Source: Neorhizobium alkalisoli (GTDB lineage Bacteria > Pseudomonadota > Alphaproteobacteria > Rhizobiales > Rhizobiaceae). Taken from it: a DNA stretch of 64,000 nt. Location: the NCBI RefSeq assembly GCF_002968635.1, contig NZ_PVBN01000012.1, positions 124,001 through 188,000 on the forward strand. Direction: 5' to 3'. A program made the position numbers and the translations under genes. Shown piece by piece: positions 1 to 7,367 of this stretch (the stretch's first letter is position 1; each line of letters starts with the position of its first letter). The notes under the pieces are model-generated. The model was not told the origin of the DNA. It was given only the letters and a program-made list of their open reading frames with translations, and did not search any database.

Positions 1-1977
1 GATATCCTCGCCCTGGATGTAGATGCCCTTGAACGTGCCTTCGACGGCAGCATCCAGCATGTTCGGGATGCGCAGGCCCGGCTCGTTGCTGAGCGTTACG
101 CCCCAGAGCTTTTCGAAGATGTCGCGGGTCGCATCGTCCGAGATATGGCGATAGCCGGGCAGCTCGTGCGGGAAGGAGCCCATGTCGCAGGAGCCCTGCA
201 CGTTGTTCTGGCCGCGCAGCGGGTTCACGCCGACGCCCGGGCGGCCGATATTGCCGGTCACCATGGCAAGGTTGGCGATCGCGATGACGGTGGTCGACCC
301 CTGGCTGTGCTCGGTAACGCCGAGACCGTAATAGATCGCCCCGTTGCCGCCCTTGGCGTAGAGCCTTGCCGCGCCGCGGACGAGATCTGCCGGCACGCCG
401 GTGAATTTTTCGACCGCCTCGGGGCTGTGCTGCGCTTCGGATACGAAAGCCGCCCAATCTTCGAATTCCGACCAGTCGCAGCGTTCGCGGATGAACTTCT
501 CGTCGAACAGTCCTTCCGTGACGATGACATGCGCCAGCGCCGTCAGAACGGCGACATTGGTGCCCGGCTGCAGCGGCAGGTGATAGGCGGCCTCCACATG
601 CGGCGTGCGCACGAGATCGATGCGGCGCGGATCGATGACGATCAGCTTGGCGCCCTGGCGGAGCCGCTTCTTGAGCCGCGAGCCGAAGACGGGATGCCCG
701 TCGGTCGGGTTGGCGCCGATGACGACCACGACGTCCGAATGCTCGACGGAATCGAAATTCTGCGTGCCGGCGGAGGTTCCGAAGGCCTGGCCGAGGCCAT
801 AACCGGTCGGCGAATGGCAGACGCGGGCGCAGGTATCGACATTGTTGTTGCCGAAACCGGCGCGGATCAGCTTCTGCACCAGGAAGGTTTCTTCATTGGT
901 GCAGCGCGACGAGGTGATGCCGCCGATCGAGTCGCGGCCATATTGGTACTGGATGCGGCGGAACTCGGAGGCCACATGCGCGAAAGCCTCTTCCCAGGTC
1001 ACCTCCCGCCACGGATCGGAGATCTTTTCGCGGACCATCGGGTTGAGGATGCGGTCCTTGTGCGTCGCATACCCATAGGCGAAACGGCCCTTGACGCAGG
1101 AATGGCCGCGGTTCGCCTGGCCGTCTTTCCACGGCACCATGCGGACGAGTTCCTCGCCGCGCATCTCCGCCTTGAAGGAGCAGCCGACGCCGCAATAGGC
1201 GCAGGTGGTGACTTCCGAATGTTCCGGCTGGCCGATGGCGATGACAGATTTCTCCGTAAGCGTCGCCGTCGGGCAGGCCTGCACGCAGGCGCCGCAGGAA
1301 ACGCATTCGGATTCGAGAAAATGCTCGTGCATGCCGGGCGAGACGCGGGAGCCGAAGCCGCGGCCCTCGATCGTCAGCGCAAACGTCCCCTGCACTTCTT
1401 CGCAGGCGCGGACACAGCGCGAGCAGACGATGCATTTCGAGGGGTCATAGGTGAAATAGGGGTTCGACTCGTCCTTCGGCATCCATTTGGCGTTGATCTC
1501 GCCATCGTTGCGCGCCTTGACGTGCCTATGGACGTGGTTGTCGCCCTCATAGCCGTAGCGCACGTCGCGAAGCCCCACCGCGCCAGCCATGTCCTGCAGT
1601 TCGCAGTCGCCGTTGGCGGCGCAGGTGAGACAGTCGAGCGGGTGGTCGGAGATGTAGAGCTCCATCACGCCGCGGCGAATGTCCTTCAGCCGGCCCGTCT
1701 GTGTGTGGACGACCATGCCCGGCATGACCGGTGTGGTACAGGATGACGGAGTTCCGTTGCGGCCTTCGATCTCCACGAGGCAAAGGCGACAGGAGCCGAA
1801 TGCATCGACCATATCGGTGGCGCAGAGCTTCGGCACCTTGATGCCCGCTTCCATCGAAGCACGCATGATGGACGTGCCTTCCGGCACGGTGATGGCGCGA
1901 CCATCGATGGTGAGCGTCACCTGCGCTTCGGATTGGGACGCCGGCGTGCCGTAGTCGATTTCATGAACGAGGGACAT
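1..1977 (-). CDS. fdsA: NAD-dependent formate dehydrogenase, alpha (molybdenum) subunit, partial
   Basis: Catalytic subunit of the cytoplasmic Mo-dependent, NAD-linked formate dehydrogenase, which oxidises formate to CO2. About 659 N-terminal residues are present; the C-terminal part (roughly a third, judged from family length) lies beyond the left edge. Visible in order: a 2Fe-2S ferredoxin domain (C52, C63, C66, C80), a His-ligated 4Fe-4S site (H112, C116, C119, C125), two 4Fe-4S sites (C182/185/188/192 and C225/228/231/235), the cluster next to the pterin cofactor (C259, C262, C266, C294) and the Mo ligand C387 in VCHSPT. The ligand is cysteine, not selenocysteine. The ATG at 1977 follows a purine-rich stretch. 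It lies 327 bp downstream of fdsB rather than abutting it. Confidence 0.96.
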   Translation of the reverse strand, partial: MSLVHEIDYGTPASQSEAQVTLTIDGRAITVPEGTSIMRASMEAGIKVPKLCATDMVDAFGSCRLCLVEIEGRNGTPSSCTTPVMPGMVVHTQTGRLKDIRRGVMELYISDHPLDCLTCAANGDCELQDMAGAVGLRDVRYGYEGDNHVHRHVKARNDGEINAKWMPKDESNPYFTYDPSKCIVCSRCVRACEEVQGTFALTIEGRGFGSRVSPGMHEHFLESECVSCGACVQACPTATLTEKSVIAIGQPEHSEVTTCAYCGVGCSFKAEMRGEELVRMVPWKDGQANRGHSCVKGRFAYGYATHKDRILNPMVREKISDPWREVTWEEAFAHVASEFRRIQYQYGRDSIGGITSSRCTNEETFLVQKLIRAGFGNNNVDTCARVCHSPTGYGLGQAFGTSAGTQNFDSVEHSDVVVVIGANPTDGHPVFGSRLKKRLRQGAKLIVIDPRRIDLVRTPHVEAAYHLPLQPGTNVAVLTALAHVIVTEGLFDEKFIRERCDWSEFEDWAAFVSEAQHSPEAVEKFTGVPADLVRGAARLYAKGGNGAIYYGLGVTEHSQGSTTVIAIANLAMVTGNIGRPGVGVNPLRGQNNVQGSCDMGSFPHELPGYRHISDDATRDIFEKLWGVTLSNEPGLRIPNMLDAAVEGTFKGIYIQGEDI

Positions 1978-2020
1978 TATGTGTCTCCTTGCTTGAAAGA
2001 ATAGATGTCGGAGCAAGATT

Positions 2021-2066
2021 GCCCCCCTCTGGCCTGCCGGCCATCTCCCCCACAGGTGGGGAGATC
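2021..2066 (+). repeat. RIME-like palindromic intergenic repeat, copy 1
   Basis: A 46-bp element made of two hairpins, TGGCC-TGCC-GGCCA and ATCTCCCC..GGGGAGAT. It is the inverted partner of 2149-2194 (45 of 46 positions identical) and is related to 39449-39494. Composition and structure resemble the Rhizobium intergenic mosaic elements (RIME); that family name is from memory, not from a search. Confidence 0.75.
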
Positions 2067-2148
2067 ACAAGCGGCATGGCCGTCGCTTCAGAAGAGCCGA
2101 AGCGGAGGATGAGACGTACAATGGAAAGCGGCGAGCGCGCCTCCAGCC

Positions 2149-2194
2149 GATCTCCCCACCCGTGGGGGAGATGGCCGGCAGGCCAGAGGGGGGC
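2149..2194 (-). repeat. RIME-like palindromic intergenic repeat, copy 2
   Basis: Inverted copy of 2021-2066 with a single difference, in the loop of the CTCCCC/GGGGAG hairpin. With copy 1 it could fold the transcript into one long stem around an 82-nt loop. Confidence 0.75.
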
Positions 2195-2259
2195 GACTTG
2201 CGCCGACGCAAAGATAGGAGCGTCCGGCCCTTCGCTATTGCTCCGGGCATCCGTCGCTC

Positions 2260-2283
2260 GAAAAGCCAAATCATTGGCTTTTC
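2260..2283 (-). terminator. terminator-like hairpin after fdsB
   Basis: A perfect 10-bp stem (GAAAAGCCAA / TTGGCTTTTC) with a 4-nt loop, starting 21 bp downstream of the fdsB stop. Read on the minus strand the 3' arm ends in TTTT. The stem is AT-rich, so it could be a weak terminator or attenuator rather than a full stop, since fdsA lies beyond it. Confidence 0.45.
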
Positions 2284-2304
2284 GTCTGCTGTGCAGACCG
2301 CTCC

Positions 2305-3861
2305 TCATTCCGCCGCCTCCACCATCGGTGCCGGCGAAAAATCCTCCGGGAAATGGTTCATCGCACTCATGACGGGATAGGGCGTGAAACCACCAAGCGC
2401 GCAGAGCGAGCCGAACTTCATCGTGTTGCAGAGATCCGCCAGCAGCGCCTTGTTCTTCTCGGGCTCGATGCCTTGGGCGATCTTGTCGGCCGTCTCCACC
2501 CCGCGCGTCGAGCCGATGCGGCAGGGCGTGCACTTGCCGCAGCTCTCGATGGCGCAGAACTCCATGGCAAACCGCGCCTGCTTCAGCATGTCGGCACTAT
2601 CGTCGAAGACGGTGATTCCGGCATGGCCGATCAGTCCGTCCCTCGCCGCAAAGGCTTCGTAGTCGAAGGGGGTGTCGAACAGCGCACGAGGGAAATAGGC
2701 GCCGAGCGGGCCCCCCACCTGAACCGCCTTGACCGGCCGGCCGCTCGCCGTGCCACCGCCGATATGATCGACGATCTCACCGAGGGAAAGTCCGAAAGCC
2801 GTCTCATAGAGGCCGCCATATTTCACATTCCCGGCGATCTGGATCGGAATCGTGCCGCGCGAGCGGCCCATGCCGAAATCGCGATAGAAGGCGGCGCCGC
2901 GGTCCATGATCACAGGCACGGAGGCGAGCGAAATGACGTTGTTGACCACGGTCGGCCGGCCGAGAAAACCTTGCAGTGCCGGCAGCGGCGGCTTGGCCCG
3001 CACGATACCGCGCTTGCCTTCCAGCGAATTCAGGAGCGAGGTTTCTTCGCCGCAGACATAGGCACCGGCGCCGGAACGGATCTCGATATCGAAGGCATGA
3101 GCCGATCCCAGAACAGACGCCCCCAGAATGCCGGCTGTCCGTGCGATCTCCACGGCCTCGGTCATCGTCGCGATGGCATGCGGATATTCCGAGCGGATGT
3201 AGACATAACCTTTGGTGGCGCCCGTCGCGATGCCGGCAATCGTCATGCCTTCGATCAGCACGAAGGGGTCACCTTCCATGATCATCCGGTCGGCAAACGT
3301 GGCGCTGTCGCCTTCGTCCGCATTGCAGACGATGTATTTCTGCGGGCCTGCCGCCTCCATCACCGTTTTCCACTTGATGCCGGTCGGGAACCCGGCACCG
3401 CCGCGGCCGCGCAAGCCGCTGTCGGTGACTTCCCGGACGATCTCGGCTTGCGCCATGGCGATCGCCTTCTCCAGGCCCTTGAGCCCCTGATAGTGGCGGT
3501 AATCCTCAAGCGAGAGCGGATCGGTTACACCGCAGCGGGAAAAGGTCAGCCTCGTCTGCTGACGAAGGAAGGGTATTTCCTTCGTCAGCCCGAGACAGAG
3601 AGCATGACCGCCGCCTGTCAGAAAGCCGGCGTCAAAGAGACCTGCCACATCATCCGCCTTGACCGGACCATAGGCGATGCGGCCTTGATCGGTCCGCACC
3701 TCGACCAGCGGTTCCAGCCAGAACATGCCGCGCGAGCCGTTGCGCACCACCTTGGCATCGAGGCCGCGGGCTGCGATCTCCTGGGTAATCGCCTTCGCCA
3801 CCTTTTCGGCTCCGAGCGCGAGCGCAGCGGCATCGCGCGGCACGAATATCGTTACGGTCAT
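2305..3861 (-). CDS. fdsB: NAD-dependent formate dehydrogenase, beta (FMN/NAD) subunit
   Basis: Diaphorase subunit of the soluble formate dehydrogenase, homologous to NuoF of complex I; it binds FMN and a 4Fe-4S cluster and passes electrons from FdsA to NAD+. The 518-aa product has an N-terminal thioredoxin-like 2Fe-2S-type region, the glycine-rich nucleotide motif GRGGAGFPTG (152-161), the FMN motif CNADEGD (179-185) and C-terminal cluster ligands C441, C444, C447 and C487. The ATG at 3861 overlaps the fdsG stop by 4 bp (ATGA), which indicates translational coupling. Confidence 0.97.
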   Translation of the reverse strand: MTVTIFVPRDAAALALGAEKVAKAITQEIAARGLDAKVVRNGSRGMFWLEPLVEVRTDQGRIAYGPVKADDVAGLFDAGFLTGGGHALCLGLTKEIPFLRQQTRLTFSRCGVTDPLSLEDYRHYQGLKGLEKAIAMAQAEIVREVTDSGLRGRGGAGFPTGIKWKTVMEAAGPQKYIVCNADEGDSATFADRMIMEGDPFVLIEGMTIAGIATGATKGYVYIRSEYPHAIATMTEAVEIARTAGILGASVLGSAHAFDIEIRSGAGAYVCGEETSLLNSLEGKRGIVRAKPPLPALQGFLGRPTVVNNVISLASVPVIMDRGAAFYRDFGMGRSRGTIPIQIAGNVKYGGLYETAFGLSLGEIVDHIGGGTASGRPVKAVQVGGPLGAYFPRALFDTPFDYEAFAARDGLIGHAGITVFDDSADMLKQARFAMEFCAIESCGKCTPCRIGSTRGVETADKIAQGIEPEKNKALLADLCNTMKFGSLCALGGFTPYPVMSAMNHFPEDFSPAPMVEAAE

Positions 3862-4337
3862 CGGCGCACCTCCGCGACGATCTCGGACAGACAGTGTTCG
3901 TCCACCCGGCCGTAGACCTCACCGTCCAGCATGGCGGCCGGCGCGCAGGCGCAGAGGCCGAGACAGTAGACCGCTTCCAGCGTCACCGCACCGTCCAGCG
4001 TCGTCTGGTGAAAGTCGATGCCGAGAAGCTGCCGGGCGCGATCTGCAATGCGGTCGCTGCCCATCGACTGGCAGGCTTCGGCGCGACAGAGCTTCAGCAC
4101 ATGCCGGCCAGCCGGATGGTCGCGAAATTCATGATAGAAGGTGACGACGCCATGCACCTCGGCGCGTGACAAGTTGAGCTCGCCCGCGATGATCGGCTTG
4201 ACCTCGTCCGGCACATAGCCGAACTCGGCCTGGATCGCATGCAGGATCGGCAACATAGGCCCTTCGAGATGCTTCAGATCTCTGATGATCTGAAGCGACC
4301 GCTCGGTGAACTCACCGGCGGATATACGCATATTCAT
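3858..4337 (-). CDS. fdsG: NAD-dependent formate dehydrogenase, gamma subunit
   Basis: NuoE-like thioredoxin-fold subunit (159 aa) carrying a 2Fe-2S cluster with ligands C84, C89, C125 and C129 (CRAEACQ and CLGLC). It relays electrons within the FdsGBA complex in the cytoplasm. First gene of the fdsGBA order. The ATG at 4337 is chosen over the ATG two codons downstream because GGGAGG sits 9 nt upstream of it. It overlaps fdsB by 4 bp. The 161-bp gap behind it, toward the LysR gene, presumably holds the fds promoter. Confidence 0.96.
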   Translation of the reverse strand: MNMRISAGEFTERSLQIIRDLKHLEGPMLPILHAIQAEFGYVPDEVKPIIAGELNLSRAEVHGVVTFYHEFRDHPAGRHVLKLCRAEACQSMGSDRIADRARQLLGIDFHQTTLDGAVTLEAVYCLGLCACAPAAMLDGEVYGRVDEHCLSEIVAEVRR

Positions 4338-4483
4338 ATCGTCGAACCTCCCGGCTGATCTGCGCGTGCCTCATTCGCACCGCAGATCAAAACGCTGGCG
4401 AAGTACCAAAAGCCGCACTCCGCCTACTGCAACGGAGTCTTGCAACCCGGCTCTCAACCGTCAATAAAGGAGATCGGTTACGC

Positions 4484-4500
4484 GATAGAAAAAAACTATC
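4484..4500. promoter_or_regulatory. LysR-type dyad upstream of fdsG
   Basis: GATAG-N7-CTATC, an interrupted palindrome of the size and ATAG/CTAT type bound by many LysR regulators. It lies about 150 bp upstream of fdsG and overlaps the last bases of the LysR gene. A second dyad, ACTCCG (4417-4422) / CGGAGT (4433-4438), lies nearer to fdsG. Inferred from symmetry and position only. Confidence 0.35.
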
Positions 4501-5392
4501 AAGCCATGGCGCTCGGAGCCAGGCTGCGGGCTTCGTGCAGCAGGGCGGAAACCAGCGGAGTAAAAGGCTCGCGATGAGTGGCCACCAGGCCGACGATATG
4601 GCTGGCCTCCGGTTCGACGATCGGGATTGTCCGGATCTGCTTGGTAAATCCGAACGAGCGCGCGACATTGCGGGGCATGATGCTCGCCCATCGGCCGGTT
4701 CCGACATGCGACAGAAGAACGACCATCGAGTTTGACTCCAGCATCGGCTTTACGATGATGCCTGCTTCCGCAAGGTGCTGGTTGATGATCCGGCGGTTCT
4801 GCATGTCCGGCGTCAATAGGCAGAGCCTAAGATCGGCCATCTCCTTCCACGTCACGTTTTCCCGGTCCGCAAATGGCGTACCTTCCGCCGTAACCAGATT
4901 GTATCGTTCGGCATAGAGAGGCACGCTGGTGACCCGACCTAGCGGTTCGTTGTCGAGATAGGTTATGCCTGCATCGATCTCGAAATTGTCGAGTTGGGAA
5001 AGCACCTGCAGCGAATTTCGTGAAACCACCGAAAAGGTGACGTCCGGGTGTTTCGCCTGAAAGGGTTCGGTCAGCCGCGGGATCATCGCCAGCGCCGTTG
5101 GAATTGCCGCGAGCCGGATGTGGCCGGCAAGGCCTTTCCGCGCGGCCTTCATCTCCTCGCGCATGGTGCGTGCATCGCCAACGATGCGCTTGGCCCATTC
5201 CAACACCCGCTGCCCCTCCGGCGTCAGCCCCTGAAAGCGGGAGCCTCGCACGACGAGCTGCACGCCCAGCTGCTCCTCCAGCTGCCGGATCGCCGCCGAA
5301 AGCGACGGCTGGGAAATGCCGCACTCTTCGGCAGCGCGGCCGAAATGGCTTTCCCGCGCCAGAGCAATAAAGAATTCCAGCTTGTCGATCAT
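4499..5392 (-). CDS. LysR-family transcriptional regulator, probable fds regulator
   Basis: A 297-aa LysR-type protein. Residues 1-60 form the winged helix-turn-helix (AAEECGISQPSLSAAIRQLE) and about 90-297 the periplasmic-binding-like effector domain (IRLAAIPTAL, AGITYL). Full length for the family. It sits directly upstream of fdsGBA on the same strand rather than divergent as is most common. Because LysR genes commonly lie next to formate dehydrogenase operons, control of fds in response to formate is a reasonable inference, but the sequence does not show the ligand. Confidence 0.9.
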   Translation of the reverse strand: MIDKLEFFIALARESHFGRAAEECGISQPSLSAAIRQLEEQLGVQLVVRGSRFQGLTPEGQRVLEWAKRIVGDARTMREEMKAARKGLAGHIRLAAIPTALAMIPRLTEPFQAKHPDVTFSVVSRNSLQVLSQLDNFEIDAGITYLDNEPLGRVTSVPLYAERYNLVTAEGTPFADRENVTWKEMADLRLCLLTPDMQNRRIINQHLAEAGIIVKPMLESNSMVVLLSHVGTGRWASIMPRNVARSFGFTKQIRTIPIVEPEASHIVGLVATHREPFTPLVSALLHEARSLAPSAMA

Positions 5393-5423
5393 CAGATTCC
5401 TCCACCGAAAGGGCTAACCTTTA

Positions 5424-5437
5424 GTCGTCGCGACGAC
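5424..5437. promoter_or_regulatory. 14-bp perfect palindrome upstream of the LysR gene
   Basis: GTCGTCGCGACGAC is exactly self-complementary and lies 32-45 bp upstream of the LysR start, in the 215-bp divergent spacer shared with the HWE kinase gene. It could be an autoregulatory operator. No experimental or comparative support is available here. Confidence 0.3.
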
Positions 5438-5607
5438 AAGCTGCGCCGTTGCTTCTTATGGCGATAGCAGCCGCCCATTGGAGGTTTGCCCCCAAACTGG
5501 GTCGCCCCTCCCTATCCGCTGTTACGAATATTTGGAGCAGGGTCTTGTCAAACAGCATCAGCGTCCAACGTTTATGGAGATGCGAAAGGCCGGTGTGACA
5601 GGGATCG

Positions 5608-6717
5608 ATGGTGCCCGATTTCGACCCTCTTTACTTTCTTCAAGGCGGCGGTGAGGTCGGCCGGGTCATTCGGGAGATTGACTGGTCGGCAACCTCGCTC
5701 GGCCCCTCCGAAAGCTGGCCGGTGGCGCTCCGGACAGCCGTTTCGACGATCCTCAATTCACGCTTTCCGGCAGCAATCGTCTGGGGACCGGATCTCACCA
5801 CCATCTATAACGATGCCTTCAAGCCCATCCTTGGCAACAAGCCGGAAGCCATGGGACGTCCGTTTTCCGAGGTCTGGAAGGAAGCCTGGGACGAGATCGG
5901 CGAGACCGCTGCACGCGCCTATAAGGGCGAAGCGACATTCATCGAGGACTTTCCGCTGGAGATCGAACGCTTCGGTTACCCAGAACAAGCGTATTTCACC
6001 TTTTGCTATAGCCCGCTTCGGGATGATCAGGGCCGTATCGCCGGCATGCTGGATACGGTAATCGAGACCACCTCGAAGGTGGAGGCGGAACAGCAGGCTC
6101 GGCTCATCAATGCAGAACTCCGCCACCGGATCAAGAACACTCTGGCGATAGTGACTTCCATCGCCAACCAGACCCTCCGCAACACCCCGTTGGCCGACGG
6201 GATCAAGGAGGCCCTTCTGCAGCGGCTTACCTCCCTTGCGAACACGCACGACGTTCTAGCCGGCAAAGGTCGCATCGATGCGGCCATAGGGGACATCATC
6301 GCCGGTGCTCTTTCGCCTCACGACGCTGCCGCGGAGCAGTTCGTGATCGAAGGCCCTCCGCTGCGGCTTTCGGAAAAACAGGCTATATCCCTGGCTCTCG
6401 GCGTCAATGAACTCGTCACCAACTCCATCAAATACGGCGCCCTTCGCCACGCCACCGGAACGGTGCATATCAAGTGGGGCCTGTTTGGCAATTCCGATGA
6501 GCGCCGCTTCCGTTTTACCTGGATCGAAAGCGGCGGACCTCCGGTCACTGCACCCGCTCGGAAAGGTTTTGGAACGCTCCTGATCGAACGGGTCCTGCCG
6601 AGTGATTTCGGAGGCACCGCGCAATTGGTTTATGATCCAGACGGGCTCCGCTACGAGATCCTGACGGATGGGCGGCAACTGGACCGCGCCGAATTCTATC
6701 CCGCTCCCCCGGAATAG
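5608..6717 (+). CDS. PAS-domain HWE-family sensor histidine kinase
   Basis: A soluble 369-aa histidine kinase. Residues about 28-155 form a PAS-type sensor domain (NDAFKPILGNKPEAMGRPFSE). The HWE-type dimerisation box follows, with phospho-acceptor H173 in ELRHRIKNTLA, then the N-box NELVTNSIKYGA and the WxE motif in FTWIESGGPP that names the family. No membrane segment or receiver domain is seen, so it senses a cytoplasmic signal and must act on a separate partner. HWE kinases are typical of alphaproteobacteria (light, stress and general stress circuits). No response regulator is adjacent, so it is an orphan. It is convergent with atpC. Confidence 0.92.
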   Translation: MVPDFDPLYFLQGGGEVGRVIREIDWSATSLGPSESWPVALRTAVSTILNSRFPAAIVWGPDLTTIYNDAFKPILGNKPEAMGRPFSEVWKEAWDEIGETAARAYKGEATFIEDFPLEIERFGYPEQAYFTFCYSPLRDDQGRIAGMLDTVIETTSKVEAEQQARLINAELRHRIKNTLAIVTSIANQTLRNTPLADGIKEALLQRLTSLANTHDVLAGKGRIDAAIGDIIAGALSPHDAAAEQFVIEGPPLRLSEKQAISLALGVNELVTNSIKYGALRHATGTVHIKWGLFGNSDERRFRFTWIESGGPPVTAPARKGFGTLLIERVLPSDFGGTAQLVYDPDGLRYEILTDGRQLDRAEFYPAPPE

Positions 6718-6730
6718 CACGTAAATCAGC

Positions 6731-6763
6731 AAAAAAAGAAAGGCGGCCCTTTCGAGCCGCCTT
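6731..6763 (-). terminator. rho-independent terminator of the atp operon
   Basis: 8-bp stem AAGGCGGC (6740-6747) / GCCGCCTT (6756-6763). On the minus strand it is followed by a T-rich run (complement of 6731-6739). It lies between the convergent atpC and HWE kinase genes and may serve both. Confidence 0.85.
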
Positions 6764-6786
6764 GATCTCTTCCGTCGAACCCGTCG

Positions 6787-7194
6787 TCAGGCCGGAACGA
6801 CAATGCCGTTCAGATGCGTGAGTTCGGCCAGGAACTGTTCCAGCTTGGTCTTGTGCTCGTCGCTCTGCGCCTTGTTGATTTCGGCCTGTATGGTCTCGAT
6901 CCGCTTCTGCAGCGTGTCGCGTGTCACTTCGCTTGCTGGAACGGCAGATTCTGCAAGCAGCGTGCAGCTCGTCGGCAGGATATCGGCGAAGCCGCCGAAC
7001 ACGACGTATTTGTTGACCTGACCGGAAGCGAGCTTCACGGTAACGACGCCAGGCTTGATGGTCGTCATCGTCGGCGCGTGATTGACAAGCACCGTCATTT
7101 CACCAAGCGTCGCCGGGATCACCACTTCCGTGACCTTTTCGGAGACGAGCAGCCGCTCGGGCGAAACCAGTTCAAAATTGAAAGCGTCGGCCAT
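6787..7194 (-). CDS. atpC: F1 ATP synthase epsilon subunit
   Basis: 135-aa epsilon subunit of the central stalk, which couples proton flow to catalysis and restrains ATP hydrolysis. It opens with the family-typical FNFELVSPERLLVSEKV and has the beta-sandwich glycine and proline pattern (EMTVLVNHAPTMTTIKPGVV), then a helical C-terminus. The ATG at 7194 is preferred because GAGGAAG lies 9 nt upstream; a TTG at 7212 would fall on that ribosome site. Last gene of atpHAGDC, separated from atpD by a 173-bp spacer with a palindromic repeat. Confidence 0.95.
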   Translation of the reverse strand: MADAFNFELVSPERLLVSEKVTEVVIPATLGEMTVLVNHAPTMTTIKPGVVTVKLASGQVNKYVVFGGFADILPTSCTLLAESAVPASEVTRDTLQKRIETIQAEINKAQSDEHKTKLEQFLAELTHLNGIVVPA

Positions 7195-7213
7195 AACGGT
7201 CCACTTCCTCAAA

Positions 7214-7257
7214 GCAATTCCAGCAAAAGTGCGTAGCGGTTTTGCGTCCGGAATTGC
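7214..7257. repeat. nested palindromic repeat in the atpD-atpC spacer
   Basis: Outer arms GCAATTCC (7214-7221) / GGAATTGC (7250-7257) and inner arms GCAAAA (7223-7228) / TTTTGC (7240-7245) form a long hairpin with an 11-nt loop. From memory, close relatives with GGAAAA..TTTTCC inner arms are dispersed widely between genes in Rhizobium genomes. It begins 20 bp upstream of the atpC start. Confidence 0.6.
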
Positions 7258-7367
7258 GGAAAATAAAAGGTTAGAGCATCGAAGGCGGCTTTGCCGAAGA
7301 TGCCCTAGCGTGTTTCATGCGGGGACGGCGCGCGAGCCTCAAGCCCTGCGCGCCATCTTGTTCAGGA

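Larger units (their letters stand above)
1978..2304. other. fdsB-fdsA intergenic spacer with repeats and hairpin
   Basis: Non-coding gap of 327 bp inside an operon whose other genes overlap. It holds a 10-bp stem hairpin next to the fdsB stop and an inverted pair of 46-bp palindromic repeats (listed separately) separated by 82 bp. No open frame in it has a plausible start, ribosome site or familiar product. Confidence 0.8.

Noticed and set aside
817..846. Possible selenocysteine formate dehydrogenase
   Set aside because: The Mo-ligand position reads as a cysteine codon in VCHSPT; there is no in-frame TGA.
145..1746. 533-aa plus-strand open frame opposite fdsA
   Set aside because: Antisense shadow of fdsA, whose iron-sulfur and Mo ligands are all intact on the minus strand. 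The same applies to the long frames opposite fdsB (2353-3915), atpD (7317-8879), lpdA (21079-22509), sdhA (35901-37907), zapE (32322-33950) and typA (52670-54646).
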